Assembly: GCF_040954835.1 (NCBI RefSeq)
Contig: NC_090712.1
Span: 8,255,284-8,319,283 of the forward strand
Source of the DNA: Lepisosteus oculatus
Lineage: Eukaryota > Chordata > Actinopteri > Semionotiformes > Lepisosteidae
DNA length: 64,000 nt
Reading direction: 5' to 3'
Shown here: positions 27,301-40,100 of the stretch, piece after piece
Layout: each line of letters starts with the position of its first letter
Position numbering within the stretch: position 1 is the first letter of the stretch
The notes under the pieces: generated by a model
The model's input: only the letters and a program-made list of their open reading frames with translations
Told to the model about the DNA's origin: nothing
Database searches by the model: none
Program-made: the position numbers and the translations under genes

Positions 27301-30300
27301 TTCTACATCATAAACATGAAACCTCACTATTAATGCTATTATTTTTGTGGTTTTATTTTAATTGTTGATCTCGTCAAATATACCTTGTGTTTTGGGAAAT
27401 AACATTCTTCAAATAAACAGATTTAATTGGCATAGTATTATACATTAAGTTCACAATGATAAAGAGATAATAATAGACATGTTGTATATCAATGATTAAG
27501 AAGACCATTGTCTCTCATACAAATAAGAGCTAAAACCTGTATAGTTTCATAAGGATCAGTTTAATCTTTTTAAAAAAACATCCAATTCACAAAGCATGTG
27601 TATGGCAGCATTTTTCCTAATACTTCCCTTCATTTGCTATATGATAACATAAACACACTAGGTTTCAAAGAGACAATGTTTAAATGTCAGTTACACATTG
27701 GAAATATGTGTGACTGAGCACATAGGAATGATAATAAAAACCTAATCTAATACTGGCAGTGGTGAGTGATTCAGGCTCCTTGTACACTAGATATCCATAT
27801 TGAAATACATGTCTGTGCATGCATTATGTATTACTCTGATTAAAACACAGTGTGACATTTCCTGTTTAATTTAGAAATCTCTCCAGGACAAAACTCAAAA
27901 TCATTATCTTCTTTGATGCTTCCTTTGTGCTTATTTTTGGAGGTGTAGAAGTAATCTTCAACATTTCATTTTATACGTCATTGTGCAGCGAAAGTGAATA
28001 CGTGGTTTCTTTGTAAAGAGATACTACCAACAGATGTAGTAAGCATTGTTCACATTACCTTTACAAATGACATTCTCACCTGGGAGGCCAGTATTGCAAA
28101 AGGCTTTTTAATGACCATTTTTTTCTTTTGTGCTTTCAATCTCTGATGTAATTATTGCTTTTAAGATCTACAACCATACATATGTCTTATTTCCATAAAA
28201 AGGCGGGTGCATTCACTTAAACTTTTTACATACTCTTGTAAGGCCTTCATTGTGAAAATTGTACTTGTCGGTTGCAGTTGTTTTCTCCTGTTGTCTGAAT
28301 TTCAAAAAGGCTAACTATAGAAACAGTGACAACCAGTGGCAAGATTGCATTGTGAGAAACTTGTTGTGCAATCTGATATGTTCAATTGAAATTCAATGCT
28401 TGTAGAGCAGGAAAATCTTTGAAGTATTTATTGCAGCGAGAATGGCAGTTAAACAACCTCATGGAATCAGTAGTGTCAACTCATTCTTCAAGTTGACAGC
28501 TAGATACAGGATATTATTAAAGTAGGTAAGACAGACCAACATCCAAAATGCCATAAAGCAAATGTGAGAGTAACTTGATTTTTGTTTTTGTCTTATTGCT
28601 GATTCAATTAGATTATATCAATTCAGTCATTTCAATTCTTTGTAAAATATCAAATGTTTATAAAATATGTATCTTTATAGCTCCCTACACAACCCATACC
28701 CTGTCCAAACATTCAAATTGGATGATATCTGATATAAGATTTGGAAATGTGTAGTCCTTTCTGAAGCAGTGCATCTCATTTCATATTCATTGAAGTCTAA
28801 CAAGATTAAATAATGCTTAATCCTGGTACAATAACCCTCTTCTGAGAGAAAAAAAAAGATGGTTTTACTTTGCAGCTCATGGAGACATTTTGTTTACCTA
28901 CACAGGAACATATCTATCCCACTGTAGGTACTTGTACTTGTTTTTTGAGAATATAACAGTTTATTGTGGCCATCAGGCTCAGAGTCTTAATGATCTATAA
29001 TACCTTTCAAGACTTTCTTTTGTGACTTTAATAAGGCACACTTGCCAAAATCTTGACAATCCTCCTAACATAATTAAATGTCAATATGTGACGCAGAGCA
29101 CACAGTCTCAAGAATAACTGGCAAGAGCCGAAGTCATGTTATAAAGGGCGTAGAACAAAAATGGTCAACTGTCCATCACGTAGTGATTCCTGAAGGGTAT
29201 GCTATTGCTGCTGTGGACAAAAGGAAATGTTTCTGTTAATAAACTTTTCTCCCATTATATTAGAACTCAGAACTTGCTGAAACCAGCTTTTTTTACTCAA
29301 GGATCTCAAGAGCTTGCTCACACTGAGAAAAGCTTTTCATGACTACTTTATCTTAGATTGAGGTTTTCTAATATAAGCTGCAGGATCTATAATTCACACT
29401 AAACCTGCTGTGTCTCTTCTAATGACTACTGTGTGGTGTACAGTATAGCGCTTTTGTATTTTGGAAGTGCTCAAAATCTGTAAGTCCTCATTGTGTAAGT
29501 TAATTTAGAGTGACTCATCAAAATCAATAATTCATGTTTCATGGCCAGAAATAACAATAAAAGTTTTTATCTCATAATCATACTTTTCTTTAAAGTCTGT
29601 TAAATATCTATAATGTTGAAGCAAAGGTGACTCATGAATTATAAAAAGTAATAATATGATACAGCAGATTTACCCAGAAAAATGTATATTTTTTTTAACT
29701 TTGAGATTTTGTTTCAATTACATTTATACCAGGCAACACAGTGGCACAACGTTTAGCATTACTTGTTCAGCACTGAGGCCCTGGATTCAATTCCAGGGTA
29801 TTACAGTATCTGTGTGGAGTTTGTTCTTTCCCTGTTCACATGGGTTTTTGCTGATAGGTTAATTGGCTTATGGAAAAGGTGGCCCCAGTAGGAGTGTGTG
29901 TTTGTCTGTGCCTGTGTCTGCCCTGTGATGGACTGGTGTTGCATCCAGGGTGTATCCTGCCATGTGTTTTTTGCTTGCCAAGATAGACTCTAGTTCCCCC
30001 ACAACCCTAAATTGGATGAAATGGTTAAAGAAGTGATAAATGGATGAAAAGGAATACCAGCATCTCTCAATGTTCCAGCTGAATTTTACATGCAATGGGA
30101 AAGAAAGTGATGTTATGAAAGTATTTAAATAGGATCTGAATGTTCTTGGCAATCTGTTGTGATTTCTACAATTTATTTGTCTTAGCAACATTAAAATTCT
30201 CTTTCAAACAGATTGTTATGAATTAGGGTCTTTAAAGGGTCTCCATTAATTACAATTGTCTATTTAATAGGAAGCTGTTGTTCTTCAGGAGCAGAAGATT

Positions 30301-33300
30301 AGGGATTGTTTTCATAGGCAAAGAGAAAAAAGATACAAGATGGTTTGAGTACTAGGCATGTACTAACATCTTTGGTTGTAAAATTGTCTATTTAATTATT
30401 ATTTTTGACTTCTAAGAGCTGGCAGTTTTAATGGATTTAATTAGAATGTCTCAGGGCTGCCATCAGGCACTAAACTGCAGAAATGGTTAGCTTATTACTA
30501 AGTCCCAAGACCCATATTTAAACAAATATAAGGTATTACTGTATATCCTTACAGACTGAATGCAATAATTGCTCAGACTTTTCACATTGGATGCATAAAA
30601 GTATTACCTCAATATATTTGTTTCTTAATGTAGCTCTAGCAGAAACAAAAACTTAACACTTGCAGCTAAGGTGGTACTTGAGATGCTGTAATATACAGAA
30701 ACTCATATTTTGTTTTGAGAACCACTTGATATCAGTAATTTCTTTCTATTGGTTGTTAAATATTGTCCATTAACACTTACAAGCATATTTACACCTTATC
30801 ATAATTTGTCCATATTCATTAATTGTTAATTTATATGAAGCTGAATTCAATCTTATTTCAATCTCAAAACATATGCTTTACTGTTTATTGACAGAAGCAT
30901 TACCACCTGTAGTCTAATCCTGTCATATCTCAGAAGCTTTGCAAGGATCAGCCTGATCACCACAGGTTTGTGAGACCCTAAGGTAGATCAGGTTATTCCT
31001 ATTGTTAGTGATGTTTATTGGATCAGATTTGCAATACCGATGCCCCTGTTTGATAGAGGAACACTTTTCTGTAAGAGGTTCTCTCCTTCGGATGAGGTAT
31101 TAAATTAGTCCAGATTAATTCTTCAGATCCCCACGACCCCATAGACTAAATTCTACTTTGTGCTTGTACTGTACAATCATGCCCCTGGAAATATATATGA
31201 TTATTAAAGTAATTGACCCTGCCCCTAATTTCACAACTGTTTTTTTCCTCAGTAAGACAACAATAAAATAAGGAGTTGAAGTAATTGATAGATACAGATG
31301 AATATATATATATACAGTATATACTGTATACTGTGAATAGCTAACTATAGGCTGGGCAAACACTACATGTGTATTTTTTAATAATTGGTTTACTTTTGTT
31401 TTTTCAAAAAAATAAGGTGTATTAATCTTAGCTTGGCAAGAAACATGTTCAACAAACTGCAAAGAGGGAATTTTACAATAACGTTTTAATCCCGGTACAA
31501 GAGTCCTTCTGTAAAAAACAGCAGAGTACCTTTAACATATTCATATTTTTCCTGTAGATGTTTTTCAATTGGTTTCAAAATTTGATTTATATCTAGATGT
31601 TCAAAAAATTATAAAATTAAATGTAGTAAGAAATTGAGCACTTTTTCTACTCAGGTTTTATTGAAAAATTGCAGTCCTGCAAAAATCTATTTGAGCAGCT
31701 AATTAAACAGCTCTTGAATATATTAAGCAGCTTGTACTGTATTTCTAAGAACTAGCAGAACCAGTTACAAACAATTACAATATAAATCAGCTCAGCCTTT
31801 TGGCTTAAATATGCAATATCAACAATATTAACACTGTGGATTCTGGCTCACATGCTTTTTGAATTTAGAGTGGTTTATATCTGAATTAAATTCCATGGAA
31901 TATGTCCCATATCTTCTTCAGTGAATTGTTTTCAACTTTTTTCTTTTGTTTTTTGTTTTGTAAAATTATAGTGTATAGTATTTATTAATGTCCTAGTTTG
32001 TGTCCTGGAATGTCCAATGATTAGAGAATATGTAAGTTGTTTATGATTATTATTGATTATTCTTGATGGTGTTAATTAAGAAATCTTAAAACAAATTGAA
32101 TTTTTGCATATGTATGTTATTTCTAACTTTCTAAATTTCTAAATAGTTTAAAGTTTTTCCCATTATCTGCCGCTTGAGGGAGCCCTTGCCCAGAAACTGG
32201 GTGAATATATGTGCAGGTAGTGGTTTATCCAGTTATCCTTTTCAGGGAAAATAAGTAAAGAAGCACACTGGTAGGGAAGAATATATAGGTCACAGTTATA
32301 TGATACAAAGTTCAAGACAATAACTTGTTTACAAGAAATATCATCTGCCAAGTCTTTTCTCAGTCTGAATTTGTTCTTAATCATTTGATTATCTTCTGTT
32401 AGTATTTTCTGATGTTTTTGCCTATGATTTAAATATTTTTGCCTTTGGTTTAATGTGTAATATAGGTAAGCGATACATAAGTAGAAAACTTCAGAAAACT
32501 TAAACAAGAAAACAGTTTAGATTCTAATCAAGTTCTCCCTTTAACCAGTAATTAAGTCTTTGTCTTTATCTTTGGCTCTAGGAGTTATGAACTTGCACTA
32601 CAGTATATGAAATGTTTTTAACATTTAGTGACTATTGCATTACTAAAACATTATTTTTTAAGGTTATGTTGGCCAGGAATGTTCAAAACATGACACATGT
32701 TAAGCAATCCTAGTCAAACAGAAAATTGGCTAGGCTTAAGGCCTGCAAGCAATTTTCAGCTCTTAACAGTTAAAGTTATGAAGTATACCAAAGAGAAATA
32801 TATTTTAAATTATAGGAACTGGCACAAATTTAACACTGCACGTGTATTATACAGTTCTTCTTTGCTGGTAGATATCCATTTCAGACTGAAGGGTGTTTGT
32901 AAAAGCAAAATTATTTGACATTAAAAAATCAATATGTTGATGATGTTTTTCTCTTCAGAATAAGATTGAGTTACTTCGAAATAAGGAGCCCCAGCAAGGA
33001 TTTACAGGAGCTGTTCTTAAGGTTAGTCAATGCACAGTTTAACTTAATTTATGTACATTATTGAGAATGTATAATGTATAAGGATTTCTTGCGACACAAT
33101 TTCCCCTATTCCATCAATGTGTATATACCACGAATATTCTAGTGCTTTTACAGCTGTAGGTTATTCAGGAATAAATGGAGTTTGCTCAAGACAAATACTG
33201 TATGCCCACATGGGTGAGTAATGGCCTATTTATTACCAGGTATAGCAATCCTGGAGTCAGTGATCCTCCCTGCATTCACACACAGTTACTCCCGAAGCAC

Positions 33301-34090
33301 CCACTCGCTCACAGCCAGTCCTACCCAACAGGGTCTGCATCTATAGGAGCTGGAAGGCAGTCCCACACACACACTTGCCCACTCATACCAGGGCTACAAC
33401 ACACACTGTGAACGGCACAGGACAAATGTAGGCACCACAAGAACAAGAACACCACAAAATCCTAACAATAATGCTGCAGCTGTCCTGCTGCTAACTGTCC
33501 CAGAAAATGAGTATCTCTCAGTCTAATTAGGCCACATCACACTCTCTGCACTCTGTGCTTTAAAATGGTAACATAATGACAGGACAGCAAAACACATGCT
33601 ATAATTTTATGTACAATTGGAAAAAAGTGTTCAGATGATTGGATAATATTATAAAACTCTATTAAAATCGATTTTTGGTTTTCTTTTAGCTAAATTGCGG
33701 AGGGAATACCTAAAACAATCCTGTGAAATTATCTTTTCATACAGTATTGATTGCGGACAAAAAGTGTTTTTCCCCAGTTTTTCTTCAAGCAGGCTACATT
33801 GGATCTTGTTAAAATGCCAATCAGACAGCATTAAGGAGGTTTCCATGACTACAAGCATGCTGGCTTCTGTGGTTGAGTGACAGAGGGTGATTAGTAGAAT
33901 TCACCGTGTGACTGAGGGAAATAAATGTAGTGGCAGATCTGACAGAAATTTCTGGAATAATGACATCTGGAAGCATAGAAAACAGTAACTTCTGACAGTA
34001 TTGTATATTAGTGAATCAGAATCACACTGCCTTGATATTCAACATTTCAACTATCTGGCACATTATAATTATAATTATATGATTATTATT

Positions 34091-34139
<49 letters not shown>

Positions 34140-37100
34140 TTACCATCAATACCATGTTTTTTTCAGTTTTAGTTTAGATTATTTTATTAATCCGTATTTA
34201 ATTGCATATTAACATAAATATTTTATTTATTATTAATTATATAGATAATTGGCCATTGCTTTTTACTTTATTCTTTAGTTCATTTCAAAGGTGACAGAAC
34301 ATTTAGGCTTTTTATTTTGTGATTGTTCCCCTTAGTGCCTATATTTATCTATGTTCTGTCACATCAGACCGATTTTTAACTTTGAAAATTTACAGTTAAG
34401 ATTCACTTGGTTAACACCACAGGATGCACAGCTTGATCCTCATTATCATCTCACGTTATGGAGTTCTGACGGAAGGTGTACCGGAAATTTGGGAGAGAGG
34501 TTGGATCTCAACCTTGCACACTTCCGCTCGTCTATGTATGTGAGTCTTGCACCCAGGACTCCATTCCGCGCGTCTCCCTCACATCTCCCCCACCCCCCAG
34601 TGAACACCCCTGCAGCAGGCTCCCTTCTGCAGCTCAGGAGGGAAGGTTTGGACAGCTTATTCAGCCTTGGAAAGGTTGCCTTTCCCTTAGCTAGGGGAGG
34701 GAGCTACTTTATACAGTATATTTGTCTCTCTGGTGCATTCAATGGCATCTAACCAAAACCAAAGTACTGAAATATTGGTTGTATTACTTGAGAAAAAACA
34801 TAATTTGATACAGTAGGTTGATACAGAGTTAGAGAAACAGTTGCAGGTAGGATAATGAAATGTAATTCCATAACTGGAGACATCTCGGTATGCTCTGAAA
34901 AAAAAAGTCAAATGTGCTCTCCTTAAATTAAAAACCTGTTTTTTTATTTTTTACCGGCTCTGGAAAACAGTCTTGACAGTGAAAAGACTTCAACCAGAGA
35001 GTGTGAAGTGCAAACAAAATGGATGCCAGCTAGACTGTTCCTTAAGTGTTTATCTTTCTGGACAGGCCTTTTTTCTCAACGAGCAAACATGCTCAGTTAC
35101 AGAAAGAGATGTTTGCACAAGATGTTCTGTCATGGAAAACACTTCATTCTTTGGGTCTGCAATGGTCAGCATGACAGACGGTCTTTGTAATTAACTTACC
35201 CTCCTTTTGATCTGACTAAGCTACAGTACATTTCTATTTAGGAAAATGATAAACACGATCTGAAGTGTTTGAACATGTTAACAGCGTAATGTGAGTTTGC
35301 CCTTCAATCTCACAGGGAGCTCCTCGTAAAGGTTATTGTTGTCTGTTGGTTTCCCGTTTTCTTTTTTTTGGCTGTTGTAGCCATGTACAGTATGCTTAAA
35401 AACTGAAGATCTTACCCCGCAAGCACTGAATATTTTATGCTTGATTCTGTTAGAGCTCTTGAATGACAGGATAAGCTTAGCTATTTTCAGATGTGATGTG
35501 AGCAGTCTCCAGCCATGCAGTAAAATAGTTTATTTGTTATTATTAATTTATGTAGCTATTGCTTTTATCCAAAGCACATTAATGCTACCAAATTCCTAAT
35601 GCAAGAAATTGTATATGGCTAACAAAGTGATCTTGTCTTATGTACTGTATACAGTATATTCTATAACTTATTTTATTTATGTAAATATTATTGATATGTT
35701 TTGGTAATAATTCACACAATTGGGTTTGCTGGAGGGTAAAGTACCCTACTTAGGAGCTCATCATCAGTGTCCTTTGAATGACAGGCCTCCACTATTGCAC
35801 ACATTACTGTGTCAAAAAAGTAAACAATGGTTTTACCTAAACCTATGTTATAATACAGTACATGATCAATCAGAATCTAGTAGATTATCATTATTATTCT
35901 GTATTTTTTTAATAAAAAAGGTTAAAAAATTACTGTTTTCACACTCTCATGCTACATGTGATAGCTAGAATACATTTTCATGAAAAATCCTTCAACACCT
36001 CCTGTAGTACTTGTACAATTTTCACTCTCTCCAAACTCACACAGATATTGTGCTTTTCATTAATATGGATACATATGTGACATGTGGTATATGAAAGTCT
36101 ATTTTAACCCTGCAGTGTATAATTGCTGTAACATTCTTTTCTATTAAGGCATTATATATCACTTTCATATAATGTATAATCTATACAAAAAGGAAAACAT
36201 GCAGCTGTTTTAATGAAATAAAGTAATCAATTCTACGCTCTCTATTGTGCTTGTTTTAACATTTTATCAGCCTTTCCATCCAATTTAATTGTGGTTGCTT
36301 CTGGCTCTCGCGTATCATATACGTAAATGTACTGTATATGGTATTGCTTGTTGTATATTTATGTTTAGATAGTTTCGTTGTTTCAGGGGAGCTTCTCTTA
36401 AGGGGAGCTACATACTGAGAAACCATTCACAACCTGAGGCTATTTCTCTCTAAAACAGTTTCTTTATTGTTTTAGAGAGAGATGCTCTACGGGTGGATCA
36501 ATAAATCATGCTTATTCAGAGGCATAAATAGAAAAAACATGTTTGTTATGTACACTTTTTTGTTTCCTGATGGCACTTTTATCCCTGTTTGATTTTATGT
36601 ATTTGTATTATTTTAATAGATTATGGAATCATTAGGTTGTTTTTTTTCTGTTGTTACATGGCGAAACTGTACTCAGCCTTAGCGACAGTGGCAAGACTGC
36701 TGTGCCTTGTGAGTTTCGTAGCAACTAAAAATTAAATTGGTAGCTAATGGAAGAAATGTAATGCAGCTGTTCTGAAATAGTGGTTTAAAAGTATCAAGGT
36801 GGTATCTTTGGTTCAGTGAAGTCTCTGGCAATTGATTTTTATCTTGAGGAAGAACACAGAGCTGTCCTTGATGGATCTTCTACAGAGTGAAAAGATTTGA
36901 GCTTGATTCTGATTTTGATTAGAAAATAAATCATGCAGGATTTCCTCAGTGTTATTATAGCTTTGCTTTAATAAATGATCTCTCTTACTCATTTGTCAAT
37001 ATGAGCATCGCATTAGTGCTGATGTTGTTACAGGTACTGAGGGCAGCTGCTTCTTCTATTCAAAACTGCACTTACAGTACATGCGATGCCTGGTCAAAAT

Positions 37101-40100
37101 ATATCTGCCCTAATGGGTTTTCAAACAAACTGCACAGTCTTGGGTTTTTGCTATTGCTTTTGTTCTCAAAGCAGGATTTTTACATTAAAAACATTGACAA
37201 TTCTATTGAAGAAATGTTGGACATCTTGTCCTTCAAATCTGATTATTTAGTTTAGAAATTTCTGAAATAAAAAGCTTTCATGTACACAGTATACAATATT
37301 TAAACTCATATTGTTGTGTGGCATAAAGTAACTGGCACAGACACAGAGGAATGAAGAATTTGATGTTGCAGAACATATATACTTTTGTTGTTCTCCTATA
37401 TTGTAGGGAAAATGTAAAGGAGCATAAGATTTGTTTTATCCCTGTCTTCTACATTTACAGTTTCATAAGTAGCTTCTACAAGGACTCTGTTTCCCATTTT
37501 GTATCTGCACTGCTTATGTTTTTGCTACCTTAATGTGATGCTCTGCACATTTATACATCAAACATTACCTTCCAGTCTCAAGATTTTCTTTAATATTCTT
37601 TGTAGCTACAACAGTGTTTGCTTATTCTCGTATTTTTGCATCATTTGTAAACTTAATTACCATGGATATGAAACACTGCTGGCCATTTTCAGAGAAAGAA
37701 AAAAGATTGAAACTGTACTTTTGGCGACTTCTTTGCTTGGTTATTATTAAGCATACAAAATATGTTTAATCTTTCATGTTGTTTTCCTTTTATCCAGATT
37801 GGTTTCCAGAACAAAGTGTGACATCACACCCCCTATATAAACACTGCTACATGATTTCCTTGTGTTGCTATTTCACCTCTCACAGTTACCACTATGCATC
37901 AGGAAGAAAAAACAGGAAGGTGTGACCTTCACTTCCCTTTTAGAAATAAATCACCAAACGTTTTTACCAAAAGGAAAAATACATTTCTTTCCTAACACTG
38001 CTAAGCATTGAGTTGCACAAAACAAACTGTCACAAAACACATCCAAGAAAAATGACTTACTGTGTGTAGGTAGGGTGATATTTCAAAAGGAGCACAGTGT
38101 TAAATTTGAAATGCACTGGAATGTATTGGGAACAGCCAATGGAAACAACAATGTGTAACTGTCAGATAACAAGACAAAATTGTCTGTGAAACAGTTAGTG
38201 CTGCTCTTCATTCTAACCCTTTTTATGATTCTATTTGGAAACATCATCCACTGAAAATGTGCAAAAAGAGAGCATTGTTTATGTAGATTCAGAAATAGCC
38301 CGTTTAATTAATCCATAGACAAGGTACAGTAAAATATGTTCATATATTGTGCAGCTTTGTAAAATACATTATGCTTTACAGTATATTTGGGATATTTCAT
38401 TTTATTTTCCTTTTCACCATGTAAACAGATAAACCCCACCCAAGTGTTTCTAATGAAGTAAATACATCTCTCTTCAACTAAATTATTAGTGGAACAATTT
38501 TAACCTTTTTAATCTTGATGAGTCCATCATTTCAGGATGATGTACTGGCTTAGGAAACCACAGTAAAGAGTGAACAAAATCTAATAGTGCTACACATTTC
38601 TCACAGCTTTAGTCCCCTTTTTTATTTTTCTAAGAGTACTGTTTTTTATTGATATTTGAGGCGTGCATGATTTTAAGAAAAGTATTAAAAGAATGAAAAA
38701 CCAAGGTTTGATTTTAGATGTTGCTGTAAACCCTAAGGAACCACTGATAATGATATACACTCATACATTTTTATCATCCTTTTCCCAACAGCCAAAGGTG
38801 AAGTCTGTCATTGGGGAAGAAGAATTGCCTCCATTCAGCCTGACCAAGAAGGCTCTCCCAACAACAGAGGAGCTGCGAAAACTGACAAGGTAATACATTA
38901 TAAACCTGAGCAGTTTTTAAAGCGGCTTACTATCAGAATACAACAGCAAATATTGATACGATGGCTCCAAGGTCATTGCATTGTGAAGGATCTTGCTTGT
39001 TGTCAGATGAATTTGACAACCTTTTGATTATAAGTATTTTAAAATGCTTTCTCAAAAAAATTAACAGTTCATTTTTTTAGCTGTTTTCTTTTTTTTTGTT
39101 CTTTAGTTTTATTTATGTTTATTTAGTTTTCTTTATGCTTGTATACAAAGTCTGCACAAATTCTATTTATGTATAGCCTCTGCTGACCTAATTTTGAATG
39201 TCCCATTAAAAAACAGGACTGGAAGAAGTTCATGTTCTTGTTTCACTGGTCTGTATTTTCACACATAGTTAACAACCACAAACAGAATTTCTACAAAAAC
39301 AAGGTTGCTGTGTGGGATGTTGTAAGTGCTGCCCTGAGGAGGAGACATCAAACTGAAAACACAATGTTAATTGAAAATCCCTCAACACTGTTTGTAGGTG
39401 TAAGGGTTTTAACCTCAAAGTTCTGGCTAAATTCTACTTTGAACTTGTTCACTCTGACCTACCAAAAGATCCCCCTTACTTCAGCTGCTGCAGCAATTAC
39501 TCACTTCTCTGCCTCATCTGCAGTATATTGTGGCAGCTGGTGCATAATGGTTCCTGGAATTGGGTGGTGAATGAGAAAGGTTCACTCCTATATACAAAGA
39601 ACTTTGTGATCCTTCAGTAAAGCTCTACACAAATACGATTATGTAAAACTAATTATAATTCTTAATGCAGAAGCTCTTGGAAAGGTATTTACAATGTTCT
39701 GTGTACTTGGAAGCATGTGATAACAAGTACCAGACTAAAGAAGAGAACCAAGACTTTTTTAAAAAAGGAGAAATAGAACATTTCCAATTATTTGCCATTC
39801 ATACCGGTACAAATGGAATCTTGAGAGCTTTTCTTCATTTGCTTGTCACTTGCAGTCTGAAGCAAAATTCTATACAATATGCTTCTAAATAAAGAGATGT
39901 TTTGACTACATTGAAGCTCCCCATATCTTTCTGGTTAATATATATACTTTCTACAATATCACCTGTAAACATTGAAATTAGTGATAACTGTTCATTGCTG
40001 ACCTGGAGTGGGTCTGCATTTTGTTGCATTGTAAAAAAACACTGATGTCAAATGGACTCTTTTTTTCCCTTGTTCCTACTTCTCTTCATAATGACATCTT

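Larger units (their letters stand above)
24374..38791 (+). other. Introns 1-3 of the unrecognised gene
   Basis: These are long AT-rich introns holding tRNA-type SINEs (26038, 29731), a 5S-type SINE (30905) and a TAA microsatellite (34082). Two islands remain unexplained: a CA-rich stretch near 33240-33420, and a GC-rich stretch near 34440-34700 with a 133-codon open frame but no supported splice sites. Confidence 0.45.

Noticed and set aside
34971-35190. Open frame TVKRLQPESVKCKQ... considered as an extra exon between 33021 and 38792
   Set aside because: The candidate acceptor gives TCT TGA in the required phase, so it stops at once.
37351-37750. Overlapping open frames near 37.4-37.7 kb
   Set aside because: The text resembles part of a LINE-derived repeat ('tttttgcatcatttgtaaac'), too diverged to annotate with confidence and not a gene.
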